This document shows, one piece after another, positions 12,002 through 21,130 of a stretch of DNA of 64,000 bases. The position numbers and the translations under genes are program-made. Under the pieces are notes generated by a model. It had not been told where the DNA came from. It made no database searches and saw nothing but the letters and a program-made list of their open reading frames with translations. The DNA is from Chloroflexota bacterium (GTDB lineage Bacteria; Chloroflexota; Limnocylindria; Limnocylindrales; CSP1-4). The stretch spans positions 58,704 through 122,703 of the forward strand of contig BPIH01000004.1 of the NCBI GenBank assembly GCA_026004015.1, written 5' to 3'. The stretch's first letter is position 1. The number at the start of each line of letters is the position of its first letter.

Positions 12002-12604
12002 ATGACGACGAACAACGGTCGGGCCTTCAACGAATGGCTCCGGGCCCAGCTGAAGGCGAAGAAGATGTCCCAGCGTCAGCTCGCCCAGCAGTCCGGGGTC
12101 GATCACTCGACGATCTCGCGGCTCATCCGGGGCGACCGGATGCCGTCCCTCGGGACGGCCGCCAAGCTCGCCCGCGGCCTGCGGGCCATCGCCGACGAAG
12201 CCGACGCACCGGCCTACCTCGGGATGCTGACCGGCTCGAACCCGAACCCGACGGCCCGGGTCGAGTACGCCCTCCGCTCGGACGACCTCCTGACCGAAGC
12301 CCAGGTCCGCCAGATCATGGAGTACTACCTGGCCGTCCGGGCCCGGCGCTTCGCCCGGACCTACGGTCCGAACCGCTCCCCGGACGACGGCTCCGGCCGA
12401 CCGAACCCCGGTGGCCAGCCCGGTCAGCCGGGCGGGGCGGGAGGAGCGCCCGGCGGCCAGGCGGCGATGGGCGGCCGCGGTCCGATGACGGGCGGGGGGC
12501 CGGCCTCGGTCTACCGGCCGCTCGGGACGGTGAGCGGCCCGACCCGGTACGTCGGCGGACCGATCGTGCGGCCCGTCGGTCGCCCGCCGAACCGGAGCGG
12601 GTAG
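12002..12604 (+). CDS. XRE-family helix-turn-helix protein with Gly/Pro-rich tail
   Basis: 200 residues. Residues about 8-60 form a Cro/CI-type HTH (RQLAQQSGVDHSTISRLIRG contains the recognition helix). A middle segment with LLTEAQVRQIMEYYLAVRARR follows. From about residue 130 the chain is low-complexity Gly, Pro and Gln with GGQPGQPGGAGGAPGG, then a short ordered end. A GGGGAG ribosome site precedes ATG 12002. The gene stands alone and is followed by a strong terminator hairpin. It is probably a DNA-binding regulator; the tail has no assigned role. Confidence 0.8.
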   Translation: MTTNNGRAFNEWLRAQLKAKKMSQRQLAQQSGVDHSTISRLIRGDRMPSLGTAAKLARGLRAIADEADAPAYLGMLTGSNPNPTARVEYALRSDDLLTEAQVRQIMEYYLAVRARRFARTYGPNRSPDDGSGRPNPGGQPGQPGGAGGAPGGQAAMGGRGPMTGGGPASVYRPLGTVSGPTRYVGGPIVRPVGRPPNRSG

Positions 12605-12686
12605 GCGCGCCGGGACGTACCGTTCCGCCCTCTATCAGCACATCGACACGACCCGGATCCCCCTCCACGTCCGGGTCTCGGGGACA

Positions 12687-12723
12687 GCGAACGCCGGCCT
12701 CTGGGGGGCCGGCGTTCGCATTT
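12687..12723. terminator. Hairpin terminator between convergent genes
   Basis: A perfect 13 bp stem (12687-12699 with 12707-12719) encloses a seven-base loop and is followed by ATTT on the plus strand. It lies between the plus-strand HTH gene and a minus-strand glycosyltransferase that converge here, so it can serve both. The T-tract is short. Confidence 0.8.
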
Positions 12724-12825
12724 GATCCGGGGAGTTTCACGCCTCTGCCATCTCCATCAGACGCCCCGTGGCCCCCGGCTCCACCCCGCCCACCGTCGTA
12801 CGTGGGGTCGCTTTCGTGCCTCCCA

Positions 12826-14579
12826 TCACGGCTGGCGCGCACTGTCGTGGGTGGGCAGGTAGACGGAGACGTACCGACCGCCGGCCACCGGGAAGCGATC
12901 GACGAGGGTCCAGGCCACCGACCCGAGCCAGGCCCCCTCGGCAGGCCCGCCACAGGGTGGCCCGAGCCCGGCCCGGAAGCGCTCGTCGCAGAGGACGACG
13001 AGGGCGTGCCCCGGGGCCGGCTCGGGCGGCTCGTCGAGGCTCGGCCCTCCGGGTTCGTCGCCCGAAGCCTCTTCCGGGCCGACCGCCGGCTGACCGACGG
13101 CGTGGAGGGCGAAGGTCACCGCGTCCGGCGCGACGAAGGCGGGGAGGCTTCTGGCGAGGGCGAGCGATCCGCGCGGCAGCGAGGCTGCCACCCGCCGAGC
13201 GGCCTCCTTCATCGCCGGCCAGCCGCCATCCGGTGACACGGCCGGTGGCTGCGTCGCCAGGTTCCAGAGCCCGAGCGTGGCGACGGCGAGGCCGGCCAGG
13301 ACGGCGCGGCCGCGGGGCCCGGCAGGGTCGCTGACGCGAGCCGGTGACGACTCCCCGGGCGGGGCGGCGACGCCACGCCCCGCCCCGACGAGGCGCCCGA
13401 CGAGGCGCCCGACGAGGATGCCGGCCAGGACGATGACGAGGGGATCGGTGGCCGCGTGGTAGTGGTCGACCGGGAGAACCTCGAGCACCGTCGCCAGGCT
13501 CGGCGCGAGCGAGCCACAGAGCGACGATGGCGACGAGGACGACGCCGCCGAGCCAGCGAACCGCCAGCCGCCGAGCCAGCGAACCGCCAGCCGCCGGTCC
13601 GGCGGCGCTCCGTCCGCCCCGGCGTCGGCGCCTCCGCCTGGAGGCGGGGCCGAGGGCGAGCCAGGCGGTCCCGCCGGCCAGGGCGACGGTCACCACGACG
13701 GCGAGCTCGGGCGCCCGTCGTCACGAGACCGACGAGGGACGTGCTCGCGACTCGGACGCCGGCCACGAAGAGCGTCCACAGGGATCGCTCGCCGCCCCCG
13801 TCCGCGCCCGTCACCAGCGCCACCAGCGCCCGGGTCTCGGCGAAGCCGGAGCCGAGCTCGTGGACGAGAAGGGGGAGGTAGCTCAGGGCGACCACCGCCA
13901 GGCCGGCGGCGACGGCCGCCACGACCCGCCGCCGCCCCGCCCCCCGGGCCCGTCGGAGGTCGGCGCCGGCGAGGCCGGCGAGGGGAACGACGGCGAGGAC
14001 GCTGAGGAGATGTCCCTGCAGGGCGACGGCCGCCCCGACACCGGCGACGAGCCACCAGCCGGGCCGTCGGCTCCGCCATGCCTCCCAGCTCGCCGTCGCG
14101 GCCAGAGCCGACCCGAAGGGCACGATGCCGGGGTTCCAGAGGCTCGTCGAGCGACCGACCTCGCTCGCCGAGACGGCGAAGAGGAGGCCAGCGACGAGCC
14201 CGGCCGCCCGTCCCCCGATGGCCCGGGCCAGATGCCAGACGAGGGCGACGGCGACGAGGTCGACGACGACGAGGACGCCGACGACGGCCGTCGGATCGAG
14301 GTTCCCGAGGGCGGCGGCCGGGGCGACGAGGTAGACGAAGAGCGCGCCGTGGTGGACGTCGCCGATGGAGGCCGGCAGGCCGAGCAGCGGGATCTCGCCT
14401 CGGCGAACCCAGTCCTCGAGGACGAGCATGGTCCGCCCCTGATCGACGTCGAAGGGCCCCCGGCCTTCGAGGTTCGGCAGCCGGAGGAGAGCGGCGAGGG
14501 CGAGGAGGCCGAGGAGGATCGCGCCGTCGACGGCCCAGCGGGCGGCGAGAGGGGACCGAAGCGGCCGCCGAAGCGTCAA
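12826..14579 (-). CDS. GT39/ArnT-like membrane glycosyltransferase (frameshifted)
   Basis: A multi-helix GT-C type protein: the N-terminal helix AILLGLLALAALLRLPN is followed by the acidic loop PFDVDQGRTML that in this fold binds the lipid-linked sugar donor, then many helices and a soluble C-terminal domain ending near PVAGGRYVSVYLPTH. It is read in three frames, with breaks near 13710 and 13507. A 23 bp tandem duplication at 13550-13595 lies in the middle piece. TTG at 14579 overlaps the stop of nfo and has no better rival. Sugar and acceptor are unknown. Confidence 0.7.
13550..13595. repeat. 23 bp tandem duplication inside a coding region
   Basis: Two exact head-to-tail copies of a 23 bp unit (13550-13572 and 13573-13595). 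Because 23 is not a multiple of three, the duplication itself shifts the frame of the surrounding glycosyltransferase gene. Confidence 0.9.
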
Positions 14580-15626
14580 GCCACCCCGTCGCCCTCGTCG
14601 GGCGGACCCGAGCGACCCGAATCCCGCCCGCGCGGCGAGAAGGCCGCCGCCGGCAGCGGTTCGAGCGCCAGGCCGGACGCCACGGCCCTGGCCCGAGCGA
14701 GGTTCACGGCGTCCCAGCCGTCGTCCATGCCCGGCGTCTCGAGGATGTAGGCGACGTGGGCGAGGGCCGGGTGGACGAGGATCCGGCGGAGACCCTCGGG
14801 CCCGATCCGACCCGCCCCGATGTGCTCGTGGCGATCGACCCGGCTGCCGAGCTCGGCCCGGGAGTCGTTGAGGTGGACGACGGCGAGGCGGCCCAGGCCG
14901 ATGGTCGCCTCGATCTCGGCGAGGAGTCCATCGACCCCCTCGGCGCTGTCGATGGCGTAGCCGGCCGACCAGGCGTGGGCGGTATCGAGACAGACGCCGA
15001 CCCGCCCCGGCGCGACGCCGCGCTCCTCGATGGCCCGCAGGACGGCCGCCACCTCGGCCATCGAGCTGCCGACGGCGTCGCCGCTGCCGGCCGAGTTCTC
15101 GACGAGGATCCGGACGGCTGGCTGGCGCCGGGTCGGCGCCGGCGGCCTCGCCGAGGGCCGTCGCCACCCCCTGCCCGATCCGGGCGATCCCCGCCTCGGG
15201 TCCCGAGCCCAGGTGCGAGCCGAGGTGGAGGACGACGGCCCGGGCGCCGAAGGTCGGGGCGACCCGGAGTTCGTGGGCGAGGACGGCCACCGAACGCTCC
15301 CAGACCGCGGCGTCCGGGCTCGCCAGATTCAGGAGGTACGGGGCGTGGACGACGACGGGGTCGATGCCGAGGGCGGCGATCCGCTGTCGGAAGGCGTCGA
15401 GGTCGCGGGGCGGATTCGCCCGTCGTCGCCAGGCCGTCGGATTGTCGGTGAAGAGCTGGAGGGCGCCGAGGCCGAGGGCTTCGGCCCGTTCGGCGGCCCG
15501 GAGGAGCCCGGCGCCGAGGGAGAGATGGACGCCGAGCCGACGATCGATGTCGAGGGGGCCTTCAGCGGCCTCGGACGAGGGCCGGACCCCGGTGTCGGCG
15601 ACGGGTTCGACGGTCACTCCCGCCAT
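14576..15626 (-). CDS. nfo: Endonuclease IV (AP endonuclease), one frameshift
   Basis: Cuts DNA 5' of abasic sites in base excision repair. All three zinc-site signatures are recognisable: ENSAGSGDAVGSS, VCLDTAHAWSAGYAID and VHLNDSRAELGSRVDRHEHI. The N-terminal part begins RRLGVHLSLGAGLLRAAERA and includes the VVHAPYLLNLASPD block. The frame changes once near 15125-15145, between a piece ending GEAAGADPA and one resuming ILVENSAG. The long N-terminus (about 27 residues before RRLGVH) may mean a later true start. Its stop overlaps the start of the next gene. Confidence 0.85.
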
Positions 15627-15677
15627 CCCTCCCCTGGACCGGCCTCCACCCGGTGGCCGCGGTCCCGAGGCGCGTCG

Positions 15678-16277
15678 CTAGCCACGGCGGCCGGCGGTCC
15701 GGTCCTGGCCGCGGCCGGGGGTGTACTCGCCGCCGACGATCGGCTCGATGATCCCGTAGTTGCCGTCGCGCCGGCGGTAGAGGAGGTTGAGCCGTTCGTT
15801 CTCGGCGTTGACGAAGAGGAAGAAGGCGTGGCCGAGCTCCTCCATCTGGGCGATGGCGTCCTCCTCGAACATCGGCTCGATGGCGAAGCGCTTCACCCGA
15901 ACGACCTTCGGCCCCTCTTCGGCTGCCGGCGCGCCGACGGTACCCTCGAGGCGGCGGGCGCTTTCCGTCGATCGGGCCCGATCCCGCGGTCGCTCCTTGT
16001 GGTCGACGGCCTGCCGTTCCGCCCGGTCGACGACGGCGTCGATGGCGGCCTGGTACGTCGGCCCGACGGCGTGGCTGCGGAGGGTCTGACCGTTCACGAT
16101 GAGGGTGACTTCGGCGATGTGGGCGTCGGCGGCGCTCTTGTGCTGCTCGTTCGACAGCTCGACGATGGCGTCGGTCCGGTCGTCGAGGAGCCGCTCGAGG
16201 CGACGGAGCTTGCGCTCGGCGTAGGTGCGAACGCGATCGGGGAGCTCGATGTTCTTGCCCTTGACGATCGTCCGCAT
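15678..16277 (-). CDS. hpf: Long-form ribosome hibernation promoting factor
   Basis: 199 residues: an N-terminal HPF/RaiA domain (MRTIVKGKNIELPDRVRTYA onward, about residues 1-100) that binds the 30S decoding centre, a charged linker, and a C-terminal dimerisation domain (VVRVKRFAIEPMFEEDAIAQ to the end, about 130-185). The two-domain form makes 100S dimers in stationary phase. A GGGAGG ribosome site precedes ATG 16277. A possible -10 (TATACT) lies about 107 bases upstream, so it may have its own promoter. It ends 51 bp before nfo on the same strand. Confidence 0.93.
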   Translation of the reverse strand: MRTIVKGKNIELPDRVRTYAERKLRRLERLLDDRTDAIVELSNEQHKSAADAHIAEVTLIVNGQTLRSHAVGPTYQAAIDAVVDRAERQAVDHKERPRDRARSTESARRLEGTVGAPAAEEGPKVVRVKRFAIEPMFEEDAIAQMEELGHAFFLFVNAENERLNLLYRRRDGNYGIIEPIVGGEYTPGRGQDRTAGRRG

Positions 16278-16383
16278 GGCGCGCCTCCCGGTGTGACGGC
16301 GGTCGTAACCCATGGCTTCCGCGTCGACCCGCGACCTCGCAGGATCCGGCCGTCGGGGATCCGGCGTCGGGGTCGATGGTTCG

Positions 16384-16389
16384 AGTATA
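16384..16389 (-). promoter_or_regulatory. Candidate -10 element for hpf
   Basis: TATACT on the minus strand in the gap upstream of hpf. No clear -35 hexamer is visible at 16-18 bases, so this is a weak call. Confidence 0.4.
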
Positions 16390-16435
16390 GGCGCCGGTTC
16401 CACTGCGTCCGGCCGGCACGAGGCACCCTCACGGT

Positions 16436-17101
16436 TCACCGCTCCCGGGCGGCGGTCAGGGCCGAGACGGCGACGGCGCCGGCGTCGAGGAGGGCCCGGG
16501 CGCAGGCCGACAAGGTGGCTCCCGTCGTCACGACGTCGTCGACGAGGACGACCCAGCGCCCGGCCACGAGGGGCGGATCGACGGTGCGAAAGGCGTCGGC
16601 CACGTTCGCCGCTCGATCCCGTCGATCGAGGTCGAACTGCGGCCGCGTCGGCCGGGCCCGCTCGAGGGCGGCCACGGCCGGCAGGCCGAGGTGCTCGGCC
16701 GCGACCCTCGCCAGGAGCTCGGCCTGGTCGTAGCCGCGCTCGCGCCGCCGCGTCCCGTGGACGGGCACCGGGACGAGGACGTCGCCACCGGCCCCGGCGA
16801 CCGCCCAGCGGCGTGCCATCGCCTCGCCGATGGGGGCCGCCAGGCGGGTCTCGCCGGCGTACTTGAGAGCGTGGAGGGCCGCCCGGACGACGCCCTCGTA
16901 GGCCGCACACCACTCGAGCTGGAGGAGGGGCGCCGGCAGATCGACCGACGACCCGATGGCGGCACCGGGCGGCTCCCCGAGCCGGACCTCGAAGGCGGGC
17001 AGGCACGCCGCGCAGATGGGGTCGCCCTCGGTCCCGCAGCCGGGGCAAACGGGTGGGAGGAGGAGATCGAGGAGACGATCGACGAATCGCCCGGAGCGCA
17101 T
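16436..17101 (-). CDS. ComF-family phosphoribosyltransferase
   Basis: 221 residues. An N-terminal zinc ribbon (CPGCGTEGDPICAAC, about residues 19-33) is joined to a type-I phosphoribosyltransferase domain with the PRPP motif VVLVDDVVTTGATL (about 188-201). ComF proteins are linked to natural transformation and DNA uptake, and some are orphan housekeeping enzymes. It lies downstream of the Tad pilus genes on the same strand, which fits but does not prove a competence role. ATG 17101 is the only good start. Confidence 0.85.
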   Translation of the reverse strand: MRSGRFVDRLLDLLLPPVCPGCGTEGDPICAACLPAFEVRLGEPPGAAIGSSVDLPAPLLQLEWCAAYEGVVRAALHALKYAGETRLAAPIGEAMARRWAVAGAGGDVLVPVPVHGTRRRERGYDQAELLARVAAEHLGLPAVAALERARPTRPQFDLDRRDRAANVADAFRTVDPPLVAGRWVVLVDDVVTTGATLSACARALLDAGAVAVSALTAARER

Positions 17102-17218
17102 GGCCCCATGGTCTCGGCCGGGGCTCTCCGGCGGCTCACGCCAGCGGCGAGCACCCTGGAGTGGCCACCAGAGTGGAGCCCGCCCCCCGAACGCTCACCG
17201 GGCGCTCCGCTCCGAGCG

Positions 17219-17678
17219 TCACCCCGGTCGGCTGCCGCCCACGCCCTCCACCACGACCACGTCCCCGACGGCCGTCCCCGTCTCCGCGATCGTGCCCGCC
17301 GGGAGCTCCAGCACCGCCACCGCTCCCCGAACGTACGGCACGAGCCCCGACCACGGGCGGAGGTGCGACCGGAGGGCCACCACCTCGGCACTCCCCGGAC
17401 GGTTCGGGCCGGCCGAGGAAGACGGCGTCGATGGGGAAGCGCATGAAGAGCATGTGGATGCCGTTGCCCGGCAGGTAGAGGCCCCGTCCGGGCGGCAAGG
17501 CCGCCCGCCCATGAGGCCCCGGAAGCGGGCCCAGAAGGAGCCGGCGACCTCGAGGTCCGAGGCGAGGAGCCGCTCCCGGGTCAGTTCCGAGCCGTCGCCA
17601 CCGTCCGAGGCCTGGCCGCCGAACCTCGAGACCTCGGCCGCGCTGACCGCGCCAGGCCCGCCCGGCCAGGCTGCCCAA
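17219..17678 (-). CDS. DUF192 protein (two frameshifts)
   Basis: The DUF192 core is clear in pieces: an upstream segment SFWARFRGLMG, then LYLPGNGIHMLFMRFPIDAV (the family's His-Met-x-Phe-x-Met-Phe/Pro-Ile-Asp signature), then the C-terminal strands ELPAGTIAETGTAVGDVV. These lie in alternating frames, with breaks near 17500 and 17395. No good start codon is found between the tadC stop and the first conserved segment, so the N-terminus is uncertain. DUF192 genes often neighbour tad genes; the biochemical role is unknown. Confidence 0.7.
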
Positions 17679-17685
17679 GGACCCC

Positions 17686-18618
17686 CTAGGCGAGGTTCTT
17701 GACGATGAGGATGAGGGCCGGCCCCAGGATGACGATGAAGAGCGACGGGAAGATGCAGCCGACGAGGGGGAAGAGCATCTTGATCGGCGCCTTCGCCGCC
17801 ATCTCCTCGGCCCGCTGGCGTCGCTCGATCCGGAGCTGCTCCGACTGGACCTGAAGGACCTTCGAGATCGAGACGCCGAGCTGCTCGGCCTGGATGATCG
17901 CTCCGATGAAGTTCGTCAGCGCCTGGACCTCCGTCCGCGGGATGATGTCCCGCAGGGCGTCGCGTCGCGCCTTCCCGACCCGAACCTCGGCCAGGGCCCG
18001 CCGGAACTCGTCGATGAGGGGGCCCTTCATCTTCTCGACGACCTTGCCGAGGGCGGCGTCGAAGCCGAGCCCGGCTCGGACCGAGATCGTGAGGAGGTCG
18101 AGGGCGTCGGGGATCTGGAGGAGGATCGCCCGCTGGCGGGCCCGAATCCGGTTGCCGAGCCAGAACTCGGGCAACGTATAGCCGAACAGGAGGCCGACGA
18201 GGGTCATGACGAGCCCGATGGCCGGCGGAAACCCGAGCAGGCCGAAGACGAAGAAGAGGACGAAGAAGAGGATGGCGCCGACGATGGCCGCCACGGCCTT
18301 GATCCCGAGCCAGTCGGCGACCCGGAGATCGCCCGGGTTGCCGGCCAGGGCGAGCCGCCGCTCCGTCGACTCGGCGAAGGACTGGCTCGTGATCCGCGAG
18401 ACGGCGTTCGAGAGCCGGAGGGCGAGGGGTCGGATCGTCCGTTCGAGGAACGGCTGCTGGAGCTCGAGCTCCTCGAGGTTGCGGGCCTGCATCGTCCCGA
18501 GCTGAAGGAGGCGGGCCTGGACCGGGTCGGTCGCCGAGCTTCCAGCGAGGCCGATGGTGATGAGGAGGATGGCCGTCGCCGCGGCCGCGGCGACGACGAT
18601 GGGAAGGAGGTTCTCCAT
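17686..18618 (-). CDS. tadC: TadC, type II/IV pilus inner-membrane platform protein
   Basis: 310 residues with an N-terminal membrane helix, two central helices (about 106-150) and a C-terminal helix, plus the T2SSF domain (RARQRAILLQIPDALDLLTI onward). TadC pairs with TadB to form the membrane platform on which the TadA ATPase works. It starts 2 bp after the tadB stop, so the two are surely co-translated. Length and topology are normal. Confidence 0.92.
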   Translation of the reverse strand: MENLLPIVVAAAAATAILLITIGLAGSSATDPVQARLLQLGTMQARNLEELELQQPFLERTIRPLALRLSNAVSRITSQSFAESTERRLALAGNPGDLRVADWLGIKAVAAIVGAILFFVLFFVFGLLGFPPAIGLVMTLVGLLFGYTLPEFWLGNRIRARQRAILLQIPDALDLLTISVRAGLGFDAALGKVVEKMKGPLIDEFRRALAEVRVGKARRDALRDIIPRTEVQALTNFIGAIIQAEQLGVSISKVLQVQSEQLRIERRQRAEEMAAKAPIKMLFPLVGCIFPSLFIVILGPALILIVKNLA

Positions 18619-18620
18619 CG

Positions 18621-19634
18621 TCAGACCTCGATGTCCACGATGCGGCGGATGAGCATGAAGCCGACGAACATCGACACGAGCCCGAGGCCGAGGATGATGA
18701 CCCCGGCCGGCAAGCCGCCGACGCTCACCGCCGGGTCGAACATCGGATCGAAGAAGCTCGGGGCGGCGATGAAGATGAAGGCGGCGAGGCCGAAGGGCAG
18801 GAAGCCGACGACGTAGCCCGACATCCGCTGCTGGGCGGTGAGGACCCGGATCTCACCCTTGATCCGAACCCGCTCGCGGATGGTGAAGGCGATGGAGTCG
18901 AGGATCTCGGCCAGGTTGCCGCCGACGGTGTGTTGGATGGCGATGGCCGTCGCCATGAGCTCGAGATCGTCCGATCGGACCCGGCGAACCATGTTCTCCA
19001 TCGCCTGTTCGAAGGGGAGGCCGAGGTTCACCTCGCGGATGACCCGGCTGAACTCCGTCGAGACCGGCGGCCGCGTCTCGCGGACGACGAGCTCGACGGC
19101 CTGGAGGAAGGACGACCCGGCCCGGAGGGCGTTGGCGATGAGGGTGATCGTGTCGGGGAGTTGCTTGTTGAAGGCGTTCAGGCGGCTCGCCTTCCGGCGG
19201 TTCAGCCAGAACCGCGGCAGCAGGAAGCCGAGGAGGGCCCCGGCGAGGAGGGCGAGGGGGCTGCCGAGGGCCGGCAGGGCCACGGACAAGACGAGGAACA
19301 GGACGGGGATCCCGATCGTCGAGGCGGCCCAGAGGATGAGGAACTCGCTCACCTTGAGCTTGAGATCTGCCCTGGCGAGCTCCCGGGCGAGGTTCGCTCC
19401 GAAGTGGCGCTGCTCGACGACCTTGTTCAGCTGGGCGAGGGCCTGGCTCTGGGCCAGGAGTTCGGCGATCCCGCCCTGCCCGGAGCTCGCGGCGGGCGCC
19501 TCCCGCCGGCCCGAGGCGTAGCGCTCGAGCCGGGCGGTGACCCCGGAGCCGCTCCCCGAGAGGGCGATACCGACGGCGATGAGGAAGATCGCCAGCGCGG
19601 CGGCGCCGGCGACCGCAAGGGTCAGGCTGTCCAT
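18621..19634 (-). CDS. tadB: TadB, pilus inner-membrane platform protein
   Basis: 337 residues: an N-terminal helix (about 4-26), a cytoplasmic segment, a helix pair (about 110-145), the T2SSF domain with FNKQLPDTITLIANALRAGS (about 185-204), and two C-terminal helices. Partner of TadC. It sits 28 bp after tadA on the minus strand. No anomalies seen. Confidence 0.92.
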   Translation of the reverse strand: MDSLTLAVAGAAALAIFLIAVGIALSGSGSGVTARLERYASGRREAPAASSGQGGIAELLAQSQALAQLNKVVEQRHFGANLARELARADLKLKVSEFLILWAASTIGIPVLFLVLSVALPALGSPLALLAGALLGFLLPRFWLNRRKASRLNAFNKQLPDTITLIANALRAGSSFLQAVELVVRETRPPVSTEFSRVIREVNLGLPFEQAMENMVRRVRSDDLELMATAIAIQHTVGGNLAEILDSIAFTIRERVRIKGEIRVLTAQQRMSGYVVGFLPFGLAAFIFIAAPSFFDPMFDPAVSVGGLPAGVIILGLGLVSMFVGFMLIRRIVDIEV

Positions 19635-19662
19635 GCTCGCCTCCGCGCTCCCGCGACCACCG

Positions 19663-21063
19663 TCAGAACCCGAACCCGAAGAGGTTCGGCGGGAGGTGGA
19701 TCCCCATGACCTCGAACTTCTCGACGAACTTCGGCCGGATCCCGGTTGGCTTCAGGCGACCCTGGATCTTGCCCTCCACGACGCCCGTCTGCTCGAAGAC
19801 GAAGACGTCCTGCATGACGATGACGTCGCCCTCCATGCCCTGGACCTCGGTGATGTTGACGATCTTCCGCGAGCCGTCCTTGAGGCGCGACTGGTGGACG
19901 ATGAGGTCGACGGCCGAGGCGATCTGCTCGCGGATCGCCCGGAGCGGCAAATCGACGCCGGCCATGAGGACCATCGTCTCGAGGCGGCTCAGCATGTCCC
20001 GGGGGCTGTTGGCATGGCCCGTCGACATCGAGCCGTCGTGGCCGGTGTTCATCGCCTGGAGCATGTCGAGGGCCTCGGCGCCGCGGACCTCGCCGACGAT
20101 GATCCGGTCGGGCCGCATCCGAAGGGCGTTTCGGACGAGTTCCCGGATCGGGATCGCGCCCTTGCCTTCGATGTTCGGCGGCCGCGACTCCAGGGTCACG
20201 ACGTGCTCCTGGCGGAGCTGGAGCTCGGCCGCATCCTCGATGGTGATGATCCGCTCGTCGTTCGGAATGAAGGACGAGAGGACGTTGAGGGTCGTCGTCT
20301 TGCCGGAGCCCGTGCCGCCCGAGACGAAGATGTTCAGGCGGGCTTCCACGCAGGCCTTGAGGAAGTCGAACATCTCGGGCGTCGCGGTCCCGAAGCGGAT
20401 GAGGTCGTCGACGGTGAAGGGCGAGGCCGAGAACTTCCGGATCGTGATGACCGGCCCGACGAGAGAGAGGGGCGGGATGATGGCGTTCACCCGGGAGCCG
20501 TCGGTCAGGCGGGCGTCGACCATCGGGCTCGACTCGTCGATGCGGCGGCCGATCGGGGCGATGATCCGATCGATGATCCGCATGACGTGGTCGTCGTTCT
20601 GGAAGACGACGTTCGTGAGCTCGAGCTTGCCGCCCCGCTCGATGTAGACCTGGCGGGGGCCGTTGACCATGATCTCGGTGATCGTCTCGTCCCGGAGGAG
20701 CGGCTCGAGGGGCCCGAGGCCGATGATCTCGTCGGTGATCTGCTCGAGCATCCGGACCCGCTCGGCCCGGGTGAGGGCGAGGCCCTCCTCGTCGATGACC
20801 TTGCCGAAGATCTCCTCGATCTGGCGGCGGACCTCGACCTGGTTCGAGAGGTCGAGCTTCGGGTCGAGGTCCTGGATGACCCGGTTCTGGATCCGGAACT
20901 TGACGTCCCGGAAGGATTCCCGCACCGGGCCCGTGGTGACGAGGCGCGGCGGGGCCGGCGGCGCTCCGGGCGGAGCCGGGACGCCGGGCGGAGCGGCGGG
21001 AGCCCCCGGGGCGGCCGGCGCCGCTCCCGGTCGGGCGCTTTCGATTCGCTTCAGCAGGGACAT
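19663..21063 (-). CDS. tadA: TadA/CpaF pilus assembly ATPase
   Basis: Secretion ATPase, 466 residues, that drives Flp pilus extension and possibly retraction. Walker A GGTGSGKTT at about 249-257, Walker B in RIIVGEVRG, and the CpaF N-terminal helical region RDVKFRIQNRVIQDLDPKL are present. The first 40 residues are Pro/Ala-rich and look disordered. Located between tadZ and tadB in the usual Tad order. Confidence 0.96.
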   Translation of the reverse strand: MSLLKRIESARPGAAPAAPGAPAAPPGVPAPPGAPPAPPRLVTTGPVRESFRDVKFRIQNRVIQDLDPKLDLSNQVEVRRQIEEIFGKVIDEEGLALTRAERVRMLEQITDEIIGLGPLEPLLRDETITEIMVNGPRQVYIERGGKLELTNVVFQNDDHVMRIIDRIIAPIGRRIDESSPMVDARLTDGSRVNAIIPPLSLVGPVITIRKFSASPFTVDDLIRFGTATPEMFDFLKACVEARLNIFVSGGTGSGKTTTLNVLSSFIPNDERIITIEDAAELQLRQEHVVTLESRPPNIEGKGAIPIRELVRNALRMRPDRIIVGEVRGAEALDMLQAMNTGHDGSMSTGHANSPRDMLSRLETMVLMAGVDLPLRAIREQIASAVDLIVHQSRLKDGSRKIVNITEVQGMEGDVIVMQDVFVFEQTGVVEGKIQGRLKPTGIRPKFVEKFEVMGIHLPPNLFGFGF

Positions 21064-21130
21064 CGCCTACCCCCTTCTGACCGAACTGGTCGAGTGCGGC
21101 CGGTGAGGCCGCCTGGATGAGAACACACTA

